A DNA stretch of 64,000 bases from Agrostemma githago (Eukaryota; Streptophyta; Magnoliopsida; Caryophyllales; Caryophyllaceae): the NCBI GenBank assembly GCA_958450325.1, contig OY288259.1, forward strand, positions 26,654,734 through 26,718,733. The letters run 5' to 3'. Each line of letters starts with the position of its first letter. The first letter of the stretch is position 1. The position numbers were made by a program, and so were the translations under genes. Below, piece after piece: positions 11,840-25,185 of this stretch. The notes beneath the pieces were generated by a model. That model did no database searches. It saw nothing but the letters and a program-made list of their open reading frames with translations, and was not told the DNA's origin.

Positions 11840-13979
11840 GTCGTGGATGTGATTCAAAGATAGGGCACTGAACCTTAAGAGTAGGGTACTGCATAAGACG
11901 GGACGGAAAAGGGTTTAGGGTTGGATTAGGTGTACCCTCTACGCGGATCCGCCTAATCCAACCCTAAACCCTTTTCCTTATTCAAGGTCACTAAACCCGA
12001 AAGAAACTGAACCCTAAGAGGGTATTGGTGAACCCTGTCGTGGATGTGATTCAAAGATGGGGCACTGAACCTTAAGAGTAGGGTACTGCATAAGACGGGA
12101 CGGAAAAAGGTTTAGGGTTGGATTAGGCGTACCCGCTACGCGGATCCGCCTAATCCAAACCTAAAACATTTTCCTTATTCAAGGTCACTAAACCCGCAAG
12201 AAACTGAACCCTAAGAGGGTATTGGTGAACCCTGTCGTGGATGTGATTCAAAGATGGGGCACTAAACCTTAAGAGTAGGGTACTGCATAAGACGAGACGG
12301 AAAAGGGCTTAGGGTTGGATTAGGCGTACCCGCTACGCGGCTCCGCCTAATCCAACCCTAAACCCTTTTCCTTATACAAGGTCACTAAACCCGCAAGAAA
12401 CTGAACCCTAAGAGGGTATTGGTGAACCCTGTCGTGGATGTGATTCAAAGATGGGGCACTGAACCTTAAGAGTAGGGTACTGCATAAGACGGGACGGAAA
12501 AGGGTTTAGGGTTGGATTAGGCGTACCCTCTACGCGGATCCGCCTAATCCAACCCTAAACCCTTTTCCTTATTCAAGGTCACTAAACCCGAAAGAAACTG
12601 AACCCTAAGAGGGTATTGGCGAACCCTGTCGTGGATGTGATTCAAAGATGGGGCACTGAACCTTAAGAGTAGGGTACTGCATAAGACGGGACGGAAAAAG
12701 GTTTAGGGTTGGATTAGGCGGAGCCGCTACGGGGATCCGCCTAATCCAACCCTAAACCCTTTTACTTATTCAAGGTCACTAAACCCGCAAGAAACTGAAC
12801 CCTAAGAGGATATTGGTGAACCCTGTCGTGGTTGTGATTCAAAGATGGGGCACTTAACTTTAAGAGTAGGGTACTGCATAAGACGGGACGGAAAAGGGTT
12901 TAGGGTTGGATTAGGCGTACCCGGTACGCGGCTCCGTCTAATCAAACCCTAAACCCTTTTCCTTATTCAAGGACGGAAAAGGGTTTAGGGTTGGATTAGG
13001 CGGAGCCGCTACGGGGATCCGCCTAATCCAACCCTAAACCCTTTTACTTATTCAAGGTCACTAAACCCGCAAGAAACTGAACCCTAAGAGGGTATTGGTG
13101 AACCCTGTCCTGGATGTGATTCAAAGATGGGGCACTAAACCTTAAGAGTAGGGTACTGCATAAGACGAGACGGAAAAGGGCTTAGGGTTGGATTAGGCGT
13201 ACCCGCTACGCGGCTCCGCCTAATCCAACCCTAAACCCTTTTCCTTATTCAAGGTCACTAAACCCGCAAGAAACTGAACCCTAAGAGGGTATTGGTGAAC
13301 CCTGTCGTGGATGTGATTCAAAGATAGGGCACTGAACCTTAAGAGTAGGGTACTACATAAGACGGGACGGAAAAGGGTTTAGGGTTGGATTAGGCGTACC
13401 CGCTACGCGGATCCGCCTAATCCAACCCTAAAACATTTTCCTTATTCAAGGTCACTAAACCCGCAAGAAACTGAACCCTAAGAGGGTATTGGTGAACCCT
13501 GTCGTGGATGTGATTCAAAGATGGGGCACTAAACCTTAAGAGTAGGGTACTGCATAAGACGAGACGGAAAAGGGCTTAGGGTTGGATTAGGCGTACCCGC
13601 TACGCGGCTCCGCCTAATCCAACCCTAAACCCTTTTCCTTATTCAAGGTCACTAAACCCGCAAGAAACTGAACCCTAAGAGGATATTGGTGAACCCTGTC
13701 GTGGATGTGATTCAAAGATGGGGCACTTAACTTTAAGAGTAGGGTACTGCATAAGACGGGACGGAAAAGGGTTTAGGGTTGGATTAGGCGTACCCGGTAC
13801 GCGGCTCCGTCTAATCAAACCCTAAACCCTTTTCCTTATTCAAGGACGGAAAAGGGTTTAGGGTTGGATTAGGCGGAGCCGCTACGGGGATCCGCCTAAT
13901 CCAACCCTAAACCCTTTTCCTTATTCAAGGTCACTAAACCCGCAAGAAACTGAACCCTAAGAGGGTATTGGTGAACCCT
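11840..13979 (+). repeat. Mixed satellite block
   Basis: Unit starts 11840, 12037, 12234, 12431, 12628, 12825 (double), 13107, 13304, 13501 and 13698 (double). There is no close tandem partner as a whole, but 13304-13979 matches 14571-15246 at an offset of 1267 bp. Private marks include GTCCTGG at 13107, TTATACAAGG in the unit at 12234 and TTGGCGAACC just before 12628. Confidence 0.88.
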
Positions 13980-15640
13980 GTCGTGGATGTGATTCAAAGA
14001 TAGGGCACTGAACCTTAAGAGTAGGGTACTACATAAGACGGGACGGAAAAGGGTTTAGGGTTGGATTAGGCGTACCCGCTACACGGATCCGCCTAATCCA
14101 ACCCTAAAACATTTTCCTTATTCAAGGTCACTAAACCCGCAAGAAACTGAACCCTAATAGGGTATTGGTGAACCCTGTCGTGGATGTGATTCAAAGATGG
14201 GGAACTAAACCTTAAGAGTAGGGTACTGCATAAGACGAGACGGAAAAGGGCTTAGGGTTGGATTAGGCGTACCCGCTACGCGGCTCCGCCTAATCCAACC
14301 CTAAACCCTTTTCCTTATTCAAGGTCACTAAACCCGCAAGAAACTGAACCCTAAGAGGGTATTGGTGAACCCTGTCGTGGATGTGATTCAAAGATGGGGC
14401 ACTGAACCTTAAGAGTAGGGTACTGCATAAGACGGGACGGAAAAGGGTTTAGGGTTGGATTAGGCGTACCCTCTACGCGGATCCGCCTAATCCAACCCTA
14501 AACCCTTTTCCTTATTCAAGGTCACTAAACCCGCAAGAAACTGAACCCTAAGAGGGTATTGGTGAACCCTGTCGTGGATGTGATTCAAAGATAGGGCACT
14601 GAACCTTAAGAGTAGGGTACTACATAAGACGGGACGGAAAAGGGTTTAGGGTTGGATTAGGCGTACCCGCTACGCGGATCCGCCTAATCCAACCCTAAAA
14701 CATTTTCCTTATTCAAGGTCACTAAACCCGCAAGAAACTGAACCCTAAGAGGGTATTGGTGAACCCTGTCGTGGATGTGATTCAAAGATGGGGCACTAAA
14801 CCTTAAGAGTAGGGTACTGCATAAGACGAGACGGAAAAGGGCTTAGGGTTGGATTAGGCGTACCCGCTACGCGGCTCCGCCTAATCCAACCCTAAACCCT
14901 TTTCCTTATTCAAGGTCACTAAACCCGCAAGAAACTGAACCCTAAGAGGATATTGGTGAACCCTGTCGTGGATGTGATTCAAAGATGGGGCACTTAACTT
15001 TAAGAGTAGGGTACTGCATAAGACGGGACGGAAAAGGGTTTAGGGTTGGATTAGGCGTACCCGGTACGCGGCTCCGTCTAATCAAACCCTAAACCCTTTT
15101 CCTTATTCAAGGACGGAAAAGGGTTTAGGGTTGGATTAGGCGGAGCCGCTACGGGGATCCGCCTAATCCAACCCTAAACCCTTTTCCTTATTCAAGGTCA
15201 CTAAACCCGCAAGAAACTGAACCCTAAGAGGGTATTGGTGAACCCTGTCGTGGATGTGATTCAAAGATAGGGCACTGAACCTTAAGAGTAGGGTACTACA
15301 TAAGACGGGACGGAAAAGGGTTTAGGGTTGGATTAGGCGTACCCGCTACACGGATCCGCCTAATCCAACCCTAAAACATTTTCCTTATTCAAGGTCACTA
15401 AACCCGCAAGAAACTGAACCCTAAGAGGGTATTGGTGAACCCTGTCGTGGATGTGATTCAAAGATGGGGAACTAAACCTTAAGAGTAGGGTACTACATAA
15501 GACGGGACGGAAAAGGGTTTAGGGATGGATTAGGCGTACCCGCTACGCGAATCCGCCTAATCCAACCCTAAAACATTTTCCTTATTCAAGGTCACTAAAC
15601 CCGCAAGAAACTGAACCCTAAGAGGGTATTGGTGAACCCT
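13980..15640 (+). repeat. 1661-bp HOR, copy 1 (eight units)
   Basis: Unit starts 13980, 14177, 14374, 14571, 14768, 14965 (double), 15247 and 15444. Diagnostic marks are CTACACGG hairpin centres at 13980 and 15247, and GGGGAACTAAACC at 14177 and 15444. The unit at 15444 starts like 14177 but continues with ACTACATAAG and a GGGATGG arm, so it is chimeric. Confidence 0.93.
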
Positions 15641-17301
15641 GTCGTGGATGTGATTCAAAGATAGGGCACTGAACCTTAAGAGTAGGGTACTACATAAGAC
15701 GGGACGGAAAAGGGTTTAGGGTTGGATTAGGCGTACCCGCTACACGGATCCGCCTAATCCAACCCTAAAACATTTTCCTTATTCAAGGTCACTAAACCCG
15801 CAAGAAACTGAACCCTAATAGGGTATTGGTGAACCCTGTCGTGGATGTGATTCAAAGATGGGGAACTAAACCTTAAGAGTAGGGTACTGCATAAGACGAG
15901 ACGGAAAAGGGCTTAGGGTTGGATTAGGCGTACCCGCTACGCGGCTCCGCCTAATCCAACCCTAAACCCTTTTCCTTATTCAAGGTCACTAAACCCGCAA
16001 GAAACTGAACCCTAAGAGGGTATTGGTGAACCCTGTCGTGGATGTGATTCAAAGATGGGGCACTGAACCTTAAGAGTAGGGTACTGCATAAGACGGGACG
16101 GAAAAGGGTTTAGGGTTGGATTAGGCGTACCCTCTACGCGGATCCGCCTAATCCAACCCTAAACCCTTTTCCTTATTCAAGGTCACTAAACCCGCAAGAA
16201 ACTGAACCCTAAGAGGGTATTGGTGAACCCTGTCGTGGATGTGATTCAAAGATAGGGCACTGAACCTTAAGAGTAGGGTACTACATAAGACGGGACGGAA
16301 AAGGGTTTAGGGTTGGATTAGGCGTACCCGCTACGCGGATCCGCCTAATCCAACCCTAAAACATTTTCCTTATTCAAGGTCACTAAACCCGCAAGAAACT
16401 GAACCCTAAGAGGGTATTGGTGAACCCTGTCGTGGATGTGATTCAAAGATGGGGCACTAAACCTTAAGAGTAGGGTACTGCATAAGACGAGACGGAAAAG
16501 GGCTTAGGGTTGGATTAGGCGTACCCGCTACGCGGCTCCGCCTAATCCAACCCTAAACCCTTTTCCTTATTCAAGGTCACTAAACCCGCAAGAAACTGAA
16601 CCCTAAGAGGATATTGGTGAACCCTGTCGTGGATGTGATTCAAAGATGGGGCACTTAACTTTAAGAGTAGGGTACTGCATAAGACGGGACGGAAAAGGGT
16701 TTAGGGTTGGATTAGGCGTACCCGGTACGCGGCTCCGTCTAATCAAACCCTAAACCCTTTTCCTTATTCAAGGACGGAAAAGGGTTTAGGGTTGGATTAG
16801 GCGGAGCCGCTACGGGGATCCGCCTAATCCAACCCTAAACCCTTTTCCTTATTCAAGGTCACTAAACCCGCAAGAAACTGAACCCTAAGAGGGTATTGGT
16901 GAACCCTGTCGTGGATGTGATTCAAAGATAGGGCACTGAACCTTAAGAGTAGGGTACTACATAAGACGGGACGGAAAAGGGTTTAGGGTTGGATTAGGCG
17001 TACCCGCTACACGGATCCGCCTAATCCAACCCTAAAACATTTTCCTTATTCAAGGTCACTAAACCCGCAAGAAACTGAACCCTAAGAGGGTATTGGTGAA
17101 CCCTGTCGTGGATGTGATTCAAAGATGGGGAACTAAACCTTAAGAGTAGGGTACTACATAAGACGGGACGGAAAAGGGTTTAGGGATGGATTAGGCGTAC
17201 CCGCTACGCGAATCCGCCTAATCCAACCCTAAAACATTTTCCTTATTCAAGGTCACTAAACCCGCAAGAAACTGAACCCTAAGAGGGTATTGGTGAACCC
17301 T
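15641..17301 (+). repeat. 1661-bp HOR, copy 2 (eight units)
   Basis: Unit starts 15641, 15838, 16035, 16232, 16429, 16626 (double), 16908 and 17105, each 1661 bp from its partner. The chimeric unit is preserved at 17105, so the exchange that made it came before this duplication. Confidence 0.93.
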
Positions 17302-18371
17302 GTCGTGGATGTGATTCAAAGATGGGGCACTAAACCTTAAGAGTAGGGTACTGCATAAGACGAGACGGAAAAGGGCTTAGGGTTGGATTAGGTGTACCCG
17401 CTACGCGGCTCCGCCTAATCCAACCCTAAACCCTTTTCCTTATTCAAGGTCACTAAACCCGCAAGAAACTGAACCCTAAGAGGGTATTGGTGAACCCTGT
17501 CGTGGATGTGATTCAAAGATGGGGCACTGAACCTTAAGAGTAGGGTACTGCATAAGACGGGACGGAAAAGGGTTTAGGGTTGGATTAGGCGTACCCTCTA
17601 CGCGGATCCGCCTAATCCAACCCTAAACCCTTTTCCTTATTCAGGGTCACTAAACCCGAAAGAAACTGAACCCTAAGAGGGTATTGGTGAACCCTGTTGT
17701 GGATGTGATTCAAAGATGGGGCACTGAACCTTAAGAGTAGGGTACTGCATAAGACGAGCTGGAAAAGGGTTTAGGGTTGGATTAGGCGTACCCGCTACGC
17801 GGCTCCGCCTAATCCAACCCTAAACCCTTTTCCTTATTCAAGGTCACTAAACCCGAAAGAAACTGAACCCTAAGAGGGTATTGGTGAACCCTGTCGTGGA
17901 TGTGATTCAAAGATGGGGCACTGAACCTTAAGAGTAGGGTACTGCATAAGACGGGACGGAAAAAGGTTTAGGGTTGGATTAGGCGGAGCCGCTACGGGGA
18001 TCCGCCTAATCCAACCCTAAACCCTTTTACTTATTCAAGGTCACTAAACCCGCAAGAAACTGAACCCTAAGAGGATATTGGTGAACCCTGTCGTGGATGT
18101 GATTCAAAGATGGGGCACTTAACTTTAAGAGTAGGGTACTGCATAAGACGGGACGGAAAAGGGTTTAGGGTTGGATTAGGCGTACCCGGTATGCGGCTCC
18201 GTCTAATCAAACCCTAAACCCTTTTCCTTATTCAAGGACGGAAAAGGGTTTAGGGTTGGATTAGGCGGAGCCGCTACGGGGATCCGCCTAATCCAACCCT
18301 AAACCCTTTTACTTATTCAAGGTCACTAAACCCGCAAGAAACTGAACCTTAAGAGGGTATTGGTGAACCCT
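17105..18371 (+). repeat. 1267-bp six-unit HOR, left-most copy
   Basis: Unit types in order: GATAGGG head with GGGATGG arm (17105), ACTAAACC head with GGGCTTAGGG arm (17302), CCTCTAC centre (17499), GAGCTGG arm start (17696), GGCGGAGCC centre (17893), and CTTAACTTT head with double module (18090). This six-type order recurs at 20794, 22061, 23525 and 28817, and is the most widely spread HOR in the window. Confidence 0.88.
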
Positions 18372-19244
18372 GTCGTGGATGTGATTCAAAGATGGGGCAC
18401 TAAACCTTAAGAGTAGGGTACTGCATAAGACGAGCTGGAAAAGGGTTAAGGGTTGGATTAGGCGTACCCGCTACGCGGCTCCGCCTAATCCAACCCTAAA
18501 CCCTTTTCCTTATTCAAGGTCACTAAACCCGCAAGAAACTGAACCCTAAGAGGGTATTGGTGAACCCTGTCGTGGATGTGATTCAAAGATAGAGCACTGA
18601 ACCTTAAGAGTAGGGTACTACATAAGACGGGACGGAAAAGGGTTTAGGGTTGGATTAGGCGTACCCGCTACGCGGATCCGCCTAATCCAACCCTAAAACA
18701 TTTTCCTTATTCAAGGTCACTAAACCCGCAAGAAACTGAACCCTAAGAGGGTATTGGTGAACCCTGTCGTGGATGTGATTCAAAGATGGGGCACTAAACC
18801 TTAAGAGTAAGGTACTGCATAAGACGAGACGGAAAAGGGCTTAGGGTTGGATTAGGCGTACCCGCTACGCGGCTCCGCCTAATCCAACCCTAAACCCTTT
18901 TCCTTATTCAAGGTCACTAAACCCGCAAGAAACTGAACCCTAAGAGGATATTGGTGAACCCTGTCGTGGATGTGATTCAAGGATGGGGCACTTAACTTTA
19001 AGAGTAGGGTACTGCATAAGACGGGACGGAAAAGGGTTTAGGGTTGGATTAGGCGTACCCGGTACGCGGCTCCGTCTAATCAAACCCTAAACCCTTTTCC
19101 TTATTCAAGGACGGAAAAGGGTTTAGGGTTGGATTAGGCGGAGCCGCTACGGGGATCCGCCTAATCCAACCCTAAACCCTTTTCCTTATTCAAGGTCACT
19201 AAACCCGCAAGAAACTGAACCCTAAGAGGGTATTGGTGAACCCT
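17893..19244 (+). repeat. 1352-bp HOR, copy 1 (six units)
   Basis: Unit starts 17893, 18090 (double), 18372, 18569, 18766 and 18963 (double). Diagnostic marks are CCGGTATGCGG at 18090, GGGTTAAGGG at 18372, GATAGAGC at 18569 and CAAGGATGG at 18963. It shares its first two units with the six-unit HOR at 17105. Confidence 0.93.
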
Positions 19245-20596
19245 GTCGTGGATGTGATTCAAAGATGGGGCACTGAACCTTAAGAGTAGGGTACTGCATA
19301 AGACGGGACGGAAAAAGGTTTAGGGTTGGATTAGGCGGAGCCGCTACGGGGATCCGCCTAATCCAACCCTAAACCCTTTTACTTATTCAAGGTCACTAAA
19401 CCCGCAAGAAACTGAACCCTAAGAGGATATTGGTGAACCCTGTCGTGGATGTGATTCAAAGATGGGGCACTTAACTTTAAGAGTAGGGTACTGCATAAGA
19501 CGGGACGGAAAAGGGTTTAGGGTTGGATTAGGCGTACCCGGTATGCGGCTCCGTCTAATCAAACCCTAAACCCTTTTCCTTATTCAAGGACGGAAAAGGG
19601 TTTAGGGTTGGATTAGGCGGAGCCGCTACGGGGATCCGCCTAATCCAACCCTAAACCCTTTTACTTATTCAAGGTCACTAAACCCGCAAGAAACTGAACC
19701 TTAAGAGGGTATTGGTGAACCCTGTCGTGGATGTGATTCAAAGATGGGGCACTAAACCTTAAGAGTAGGGTACTGCATAAGACGAGCTGGAAAAGGGTTA
19801 AGGGTTGGATTAGGCGTACCCGCTACGCGGCTCCGCCTAATCCAACCCTAAACCCTTTTCCTTATTCAAGGTCACTAAACCCGCAAGAAACTGAACCCTA
19901 AGAGGGTATTGGTGAACCCTGTCGTGGATGTGATTCAAAGATAGAGCACTGAACCTTAAGAGTAGGGTACTACATAAGACGGGACGGAAAAGGGTTTAGG
20001 GTTGGATTAGGCGTACCCGCTACGCGGATCCGCCTAATCCAACCCTAAAACATTTTCCTTATTCAAGGTCACTAAACCCGCAAGAAACTGAACCCTAAGA
20101 GGGTATTGGTGAACCCTGTCGTGGATGTGATTCAAAGATGGGGCACTAAACCTTAAGAGTAGGGTACTGCATAAGACGAGACGGAAAAGGGCTTAGGGTT
20201 GGATTAGGCGTACCCGCTACGCGGCTCCGCCTAATCCAACCCTAAACCCTTTTCCTTATTCAAGGTCACTAAACCCGCAAGAAACTGAACCCTAAGAGGA
20301 TATTGGTGAACCCTGTCGTGGATGTGATTCAAGGATGGGGCACTTAACTTTAAGAGTAGGGTACTGCATAAGACGGGACGGAAAAGGGTTTAGGGTTGGA
20401 TTAGGCGTACCCGGTACGCGGCTCCGTCTAATCAAACCCTAAACCCTTTTCCTTATTCAAGGACGGAAAAGGGTTTAGGGTTGGATTAGGCGGAGCCGCT
20501 ACGGGGATCCGCCTAATCCAACCCTAAACCCTTTTCCTTATTCAAGGTCACTAAACCCGCAAGAAACTGAACCCTAAGAGGGTATTGGTGAACCCT
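19245..20596 (+). repeat. 1352-bp HOR, copy 2 (six units)
   Basis: Unit starts 19245, 19442 (double), 19724, 19921, 20118 and 20315 (double). All four diagnostic marks of copy 1 are present. The one clear difference I saw by eye is GTAGGG at 20118 where copy 1 has GTAAGG. Confidence 0.93.
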
Positions 20597-20793
20597 GTCG
20601 TGGATGTGATTCAAAGATAGGGCACTGAACCTTAAGAGTAGGGTACTACATAAGACGGGACGGAAAAGGGTTTAGGGTTGGATTAGGCGTACCCGCTACG
20701 CGGCTCCGCCTAATCCAACCCTAAACCCTTTTCCTTATTCAAGGTCACTAAACCCGCAAGAAACTGAACCCTAAGAGGGTATTGGTGAACCCT
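20597..20793 (+). repeat. Single satellite unit between HOR blocks
   Basis: It has a GATAGGG head and ACTACATAAG, but a GCGGCTCCGCC hairpin centre. That head normally goes with a GGATCC or GAATCC centre, so this looks like another recombinant unit. Confidence 0.8.
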
Positions 20794-22060
20794 GTCGTGG
20801 ATGTGATTCAAAGATAGGGCACTGAACCTTAAAAGTAGGGTACTACATAAGACGGGACGGAAAAGGGTTTAGGGATGGATTAGGCGTACCCGCTACGCGA
20901 ATCCGCCTAATCCAACCCTAAAACATTTTCCTTATTCAAGGTCACTAAACCCGCAAGAAACTGAACCCTAAGAGGGTATTGGTGAACCCTGTCGTGGATG
21001 TGATTCAAAGATGGGGCACTAAACCTTAAGAGTAGGGTACTGCATAAGACGAGACGGAAAAGGGCTTAGGGTTGGATTAGGCGTACCCGCTACGCGGCTC
21101 CGCCTAATCCAACCCTAAACCCTTTTCCTTATTCAAGGTCACTAAACCCGCAAGAAACTGAACCCTAAGAGGGTATTGGTGAACCCTGTCGTGGATGTGA
21201 TTCAAAGATGGGGCACTGAACCTTAAGAGTAGGGTACTGCATAAGACGGGACGGAAAAGGGTTTAGGGTTGGATTAGGCGTACCCTCTACGCGGATCCAC
21301 CTAATCCAACCCTAAACCCTTTTCCTTATTCAAGGTCACTAAACCCGAAAGAAACTGAACCCTAAGAGGGTATTGGTGAACCCTGTCGTGGATGTGATTC
21401 AAAGATGGGGCACTGAACCTTAAGAGTAGGGTACTGCATAAGACGAGCTGGAAAAGGGTTTAGGGTTGGATTAGGCGTACCCACTACGCGGCTCCGCCTA
21501 ATCCAACCCTAAACCCTTTTCCTTATTCAAGGTCACTAAACCCGAAAGAAACTGAACCCTAAGAGGGTATTGGTGAACCCTGTCGTGGATGTGATTCAAA
21601 GATGGGGCACTGAACCTTAAGAGTAGGGTACTGCATAAGACGGGACGGAAAAAGGTTTAGGGTTGGATTAGGCGGAGCCGCTACGGGGATCCGCCTAATC
21701 CAACCCTAAACCCTTTTACTTATTCAAGGTCACTAAACCCGCAAGAAACTGAACCCTAAGAGGATATTGGTGAACCCTGTCGTGGATGTGATTCAAAGAT
21801 GGGGCACTTAACTTTAAGAGTAGGGTACTGCATAAGACGGGATGGAAAAGGGTTTAGGGTTGGATTAGGCGTACCCGGTACGCGGCTCCGTCTAATCAAA
21901 CCCTAAACCCTTTTCCTTATTCAAGGACGGAAAAGGGTTTAGGGTTGGATTAGGCGGAGCCGCTACGGGGATCCGCCTAATCCAACCCTAAACCCTTTTA
22001 CTTATTCAAGGTCACTAAACCCGCAAGAAACTGAACCTTAAGAGGGTATTGGTGAACCCT
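20794..22060 (+). repeat. 1267-bp six-unit HOR
   Basis: Unit starts 20794, 20991, 21188, 21385, 21582 and 21779 (double), in the same type order as 17105-18371. Private marks are TTAAAAGTAG at 20794 and GGATCCACC at 21188. Confidence 0.92.
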
Positions 22061-23327
22061 GTCGTGGATGTGATTCAAAGATAGGGCACTGAACCTTAAG
22101 AGTAGGGTACTACATAAGACGGGACGGAAAAGGGTTTAGGGATGGATTAGGCGTACCCGCTACGCGAATCCGCCTAATCCAACCCTAAAACATTTTCCTT
22201 ATTCAAGGTCACTAAACCCGCAAGAAACTGAACCCTAAGAGGGTATTGGTGAACCCTGTCGTGGATGTGATTCAAAGATGGGGCACTAAACCTTAAGAGT
22301 AGGGTACTGCATAAGACGAGACGGAAAAGGGCTTAGGGTTGGATTAGGCGTACCCGCTACGCGGCTCCGCCTAATCCAACCCTAAACCCTTTTCCTTATT
22401 CAAGGTCACTAAACCCGCAAGAAACTGAACCCTAAGAGGGTATTGGTGAACCCTGTCGTGGATGTGATTCAAAGATGGGGCACTGAACCTTAAGAGTAGG
22501 GTACTGCATAAGACGGGACGGAAAAGGGTTTAGGGTTGGATTAGGCGTACCCTCTACGCGGATCCGCCTAATCCAACCCTAAACCCTTTTCCTTATTCAA
22601 GGTCACTAAACCCGAAAGAAACTGAACCCTAAGAGGGTATTGGTGAACCCTGTCGTGGATGTGATTCAAAGATGGGGCACTGAACCTTAAGAGTAGGGTA
22701 CTGCATAAGACGAGCTGGAAAAGGGTTTAGGGTTGGATTAGGCGTACCCGCTACGCGGCTCCGCCTAATCCAACCCTAAACCCTTTTCCTTATTCAAGGT
22801 CACTAAACCCGAAAGAAACTGAACCCTAAGAGGGTATTGGTGAACCCTGTCGTGGATGTGATTCAAAGATGGGGCACTGAACCTTAAGAGTAGGGTACTG
22901 CATAAGACGGGACGGAAAAAGGTTTAGGGTTGGATTAGGCGGAGCCGCTACGGGGATCCGCCTAATCCAACCCTAAACCCTTTTACTTATTCAAGGTCAC
23001 TAAACCCGCAAGAAACTGAACCCTAAGAGGATATTGGTGAACCCTGTCGTGGATGTGATTCAAAGATGGGGCACTTAACTTTAAGAGTAGGGTACTGCAT
23101 AAGACGGGACGGAAAAGGGTTTAGGGTTGGATTAGGCGTACCCGGTACGCGGCTCCGTCTAATCAAACCCTAAACCCTTTTCCTTATTCAAGGACGGAAA
23201 AGGGTTTAGGGTTGGATTAGGCGGAGCCGCTACGGGGATCCGCCTAATCCAACCCTAAACCCTTTTACTTATTCAAGGTCACTAAACCCGCAAGAAACTG
23301 AACCCTAAGAGGGTATTGGTGAACCCT
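22061..23327 (+). repeat. 1267-bp six-unit HOR
   Basis: Unit starts 22061, 22258, 22455, 22652, 22849 and 23046 (double). It directly follows the copy at 20794 with the same type order. Confidence 0.92.
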
Positions 23328-24791
23328 GTCGTGGATGTGATTCAAAGATGGGGCACTAAACCTTAAGAGTAGGGTACTGCATAAGACGAGCTGGAAAAGG
23401 GTTTAGGGTTGGATTAGGCGTACCCGCTACGCGGCTCCGCCTAATCCAACCCTAAACCCTTTTCCTTATTCAAGGTCACTAAACCCGCAAGAAACTGAAC
23501 CCTAAGAGGGTATTGGTGAACCCTGTCGTGGATGTGATTCAAAGATAGGGCACTGAACCTTAAGAGTAGGGTACTACATAAGACGGGACGGAAAAGGGTT
23601 TAGGGATGGATTAGGCGTACCCGCTACGCGAATCCGCCTAATCCAACCCTAAAACATTTTCCTTATTCAAGGTCACTAAACCCGCAAGAAACTGAACCCT
23701 AAGAGGGTATTGGTGAACCCTGTCGTGGATGTGATTCAAAGATGGGGCACTAAACCTTAAGAGTAGGGTACTGCATAAGACGAGACGGAAAAGGGCTTAG
23801 GGTTGGATTAGGCGTACCCGCTACGCGGCTCCGCCTAATCCAACCCTAAACCCTTTTCCTTATTCAAGGTCACTAAACCCGCAAGAAACTGAACCCTAAG
23901 AGGGTATTGGTGAACCCTGTCGTGGATGTGATTCAAAGATGGGGCACTGAACCTTAAGAGTAGGGTACTGCATAAGACGGGACGGAAAAGGGTTTAGGGT
24001 TGGATTAGGCGTACCCTCTACGCGGATCCGCCTAATCCAACCCTAAACCCTTTTCCTTATTCAAGGTCACTAAACCCGAAAGAAACTGAACCCTAAGAGG
24101 GTATTGGTGAACCCTGTCGTGGATGTGATTCAAAGATGGGGCACTGAACCTTAAGAGTAGGGTACTGCATAAGACGAGCTGGAAAAGGGTTTAGGGTTGG
24201 ATTAGGCGTACCCGCTACGCGGCTCCGCCTAATCCAACCCTAAACCCTTTTCCTTATTCAAGGTCACTAAACCCGAAAGAAACTGAACCCTAAGAGGGTA
24301 TTGGTGAACCCTGTCGTGGATGTGATTCAAAGATGGGGCACTGAACCTTAAGAGTAGGGTACTGCATAAGACGGGACGGAAAAAGGTTTAGGGTTGGATT
24401 AGGCGGAGCCGCTACGGGGATCCGCCTAATCCAACCCTAAACCCTTTTACTTATTCAAGGTCACTAAACCCGCAAGAAACTGAACCCTAAGAGGATATTG
24501 GTGAACCCTGTCGTGGATGTGATTCAAAGATGGGGCACTTAACTTTAAGAGTAGGGTACTGCATAAGACGGGACGGAAAAGGGTTTAGGGTTGGATTAGG
24601 CGTACCCGGTACGCGGCTCCGTCTAATCAAACCCTAAACCCTTTTCCTTATTCAAGGACGGAAAAGGGTTTAGGGTTGGATTAGGCGGAGCCGCTACGGG
24701 GATCCGCCTAATCCAACCCTAAACCCTTTTACTTATTCAAGGTCACTAAACCCGCAAGAAACTGAACCCTAAGAGGGTATTGGTGAACCCT
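23328..24791 (+). repeat. 1464-bp HOR: extra unit plus six-unit HOR
   Basis: An additional GAGCTGG-type unit at 23328 precedes a standard six-unit copy (23525, 23722, 23919, 24116, 24313, 24510 double). The same seven-unit arrangement recurs at 28620-30083. Confidence 0.92.
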
Positions 24792-25185
24792 GTCGTGGAT
24801 GTGATTCAAAGATAGGGCACTGAACCTTAAGAGTAGGGTACTACATAAGACGGGACGGAAAAGGGTTTAGGGATGGATTAGGCGTACCCGCTACGCGAAT
24901 CCGCCTAATCCAACCCTAAAACATTTTCCTTATTCAAGGTCACTAAACCCGCAAGAAACTGAACCCTAAGAGGGTATTGGTGAACCCTGTCGTGGATGTG
25001 ATTCAAAGATGGGGCACTAAACCTTAAGAGTAGGGTACTGCATAAGACGAGACGGAAAAGGGCTTAGGGTTGGATTAGGCGTACCCGCTACGCGGCTCCG
25101 CCTAATCCAACCCTAAACCCTTTTCCTTATTCAAGGTCACTAAACCCGCAAGAAACTGAACCTTAAGAGGGTATTGGTGAACCCT
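24792..25185 (+). repeat. Truncated six-unit HOR (two units)
   Basis: Units at 24792 and 24989 begin another six-unit copy, but it is cut off at the GAGCTGG-type unit at 25186, which starts the 985-bp HOR. Confidence 0.88.
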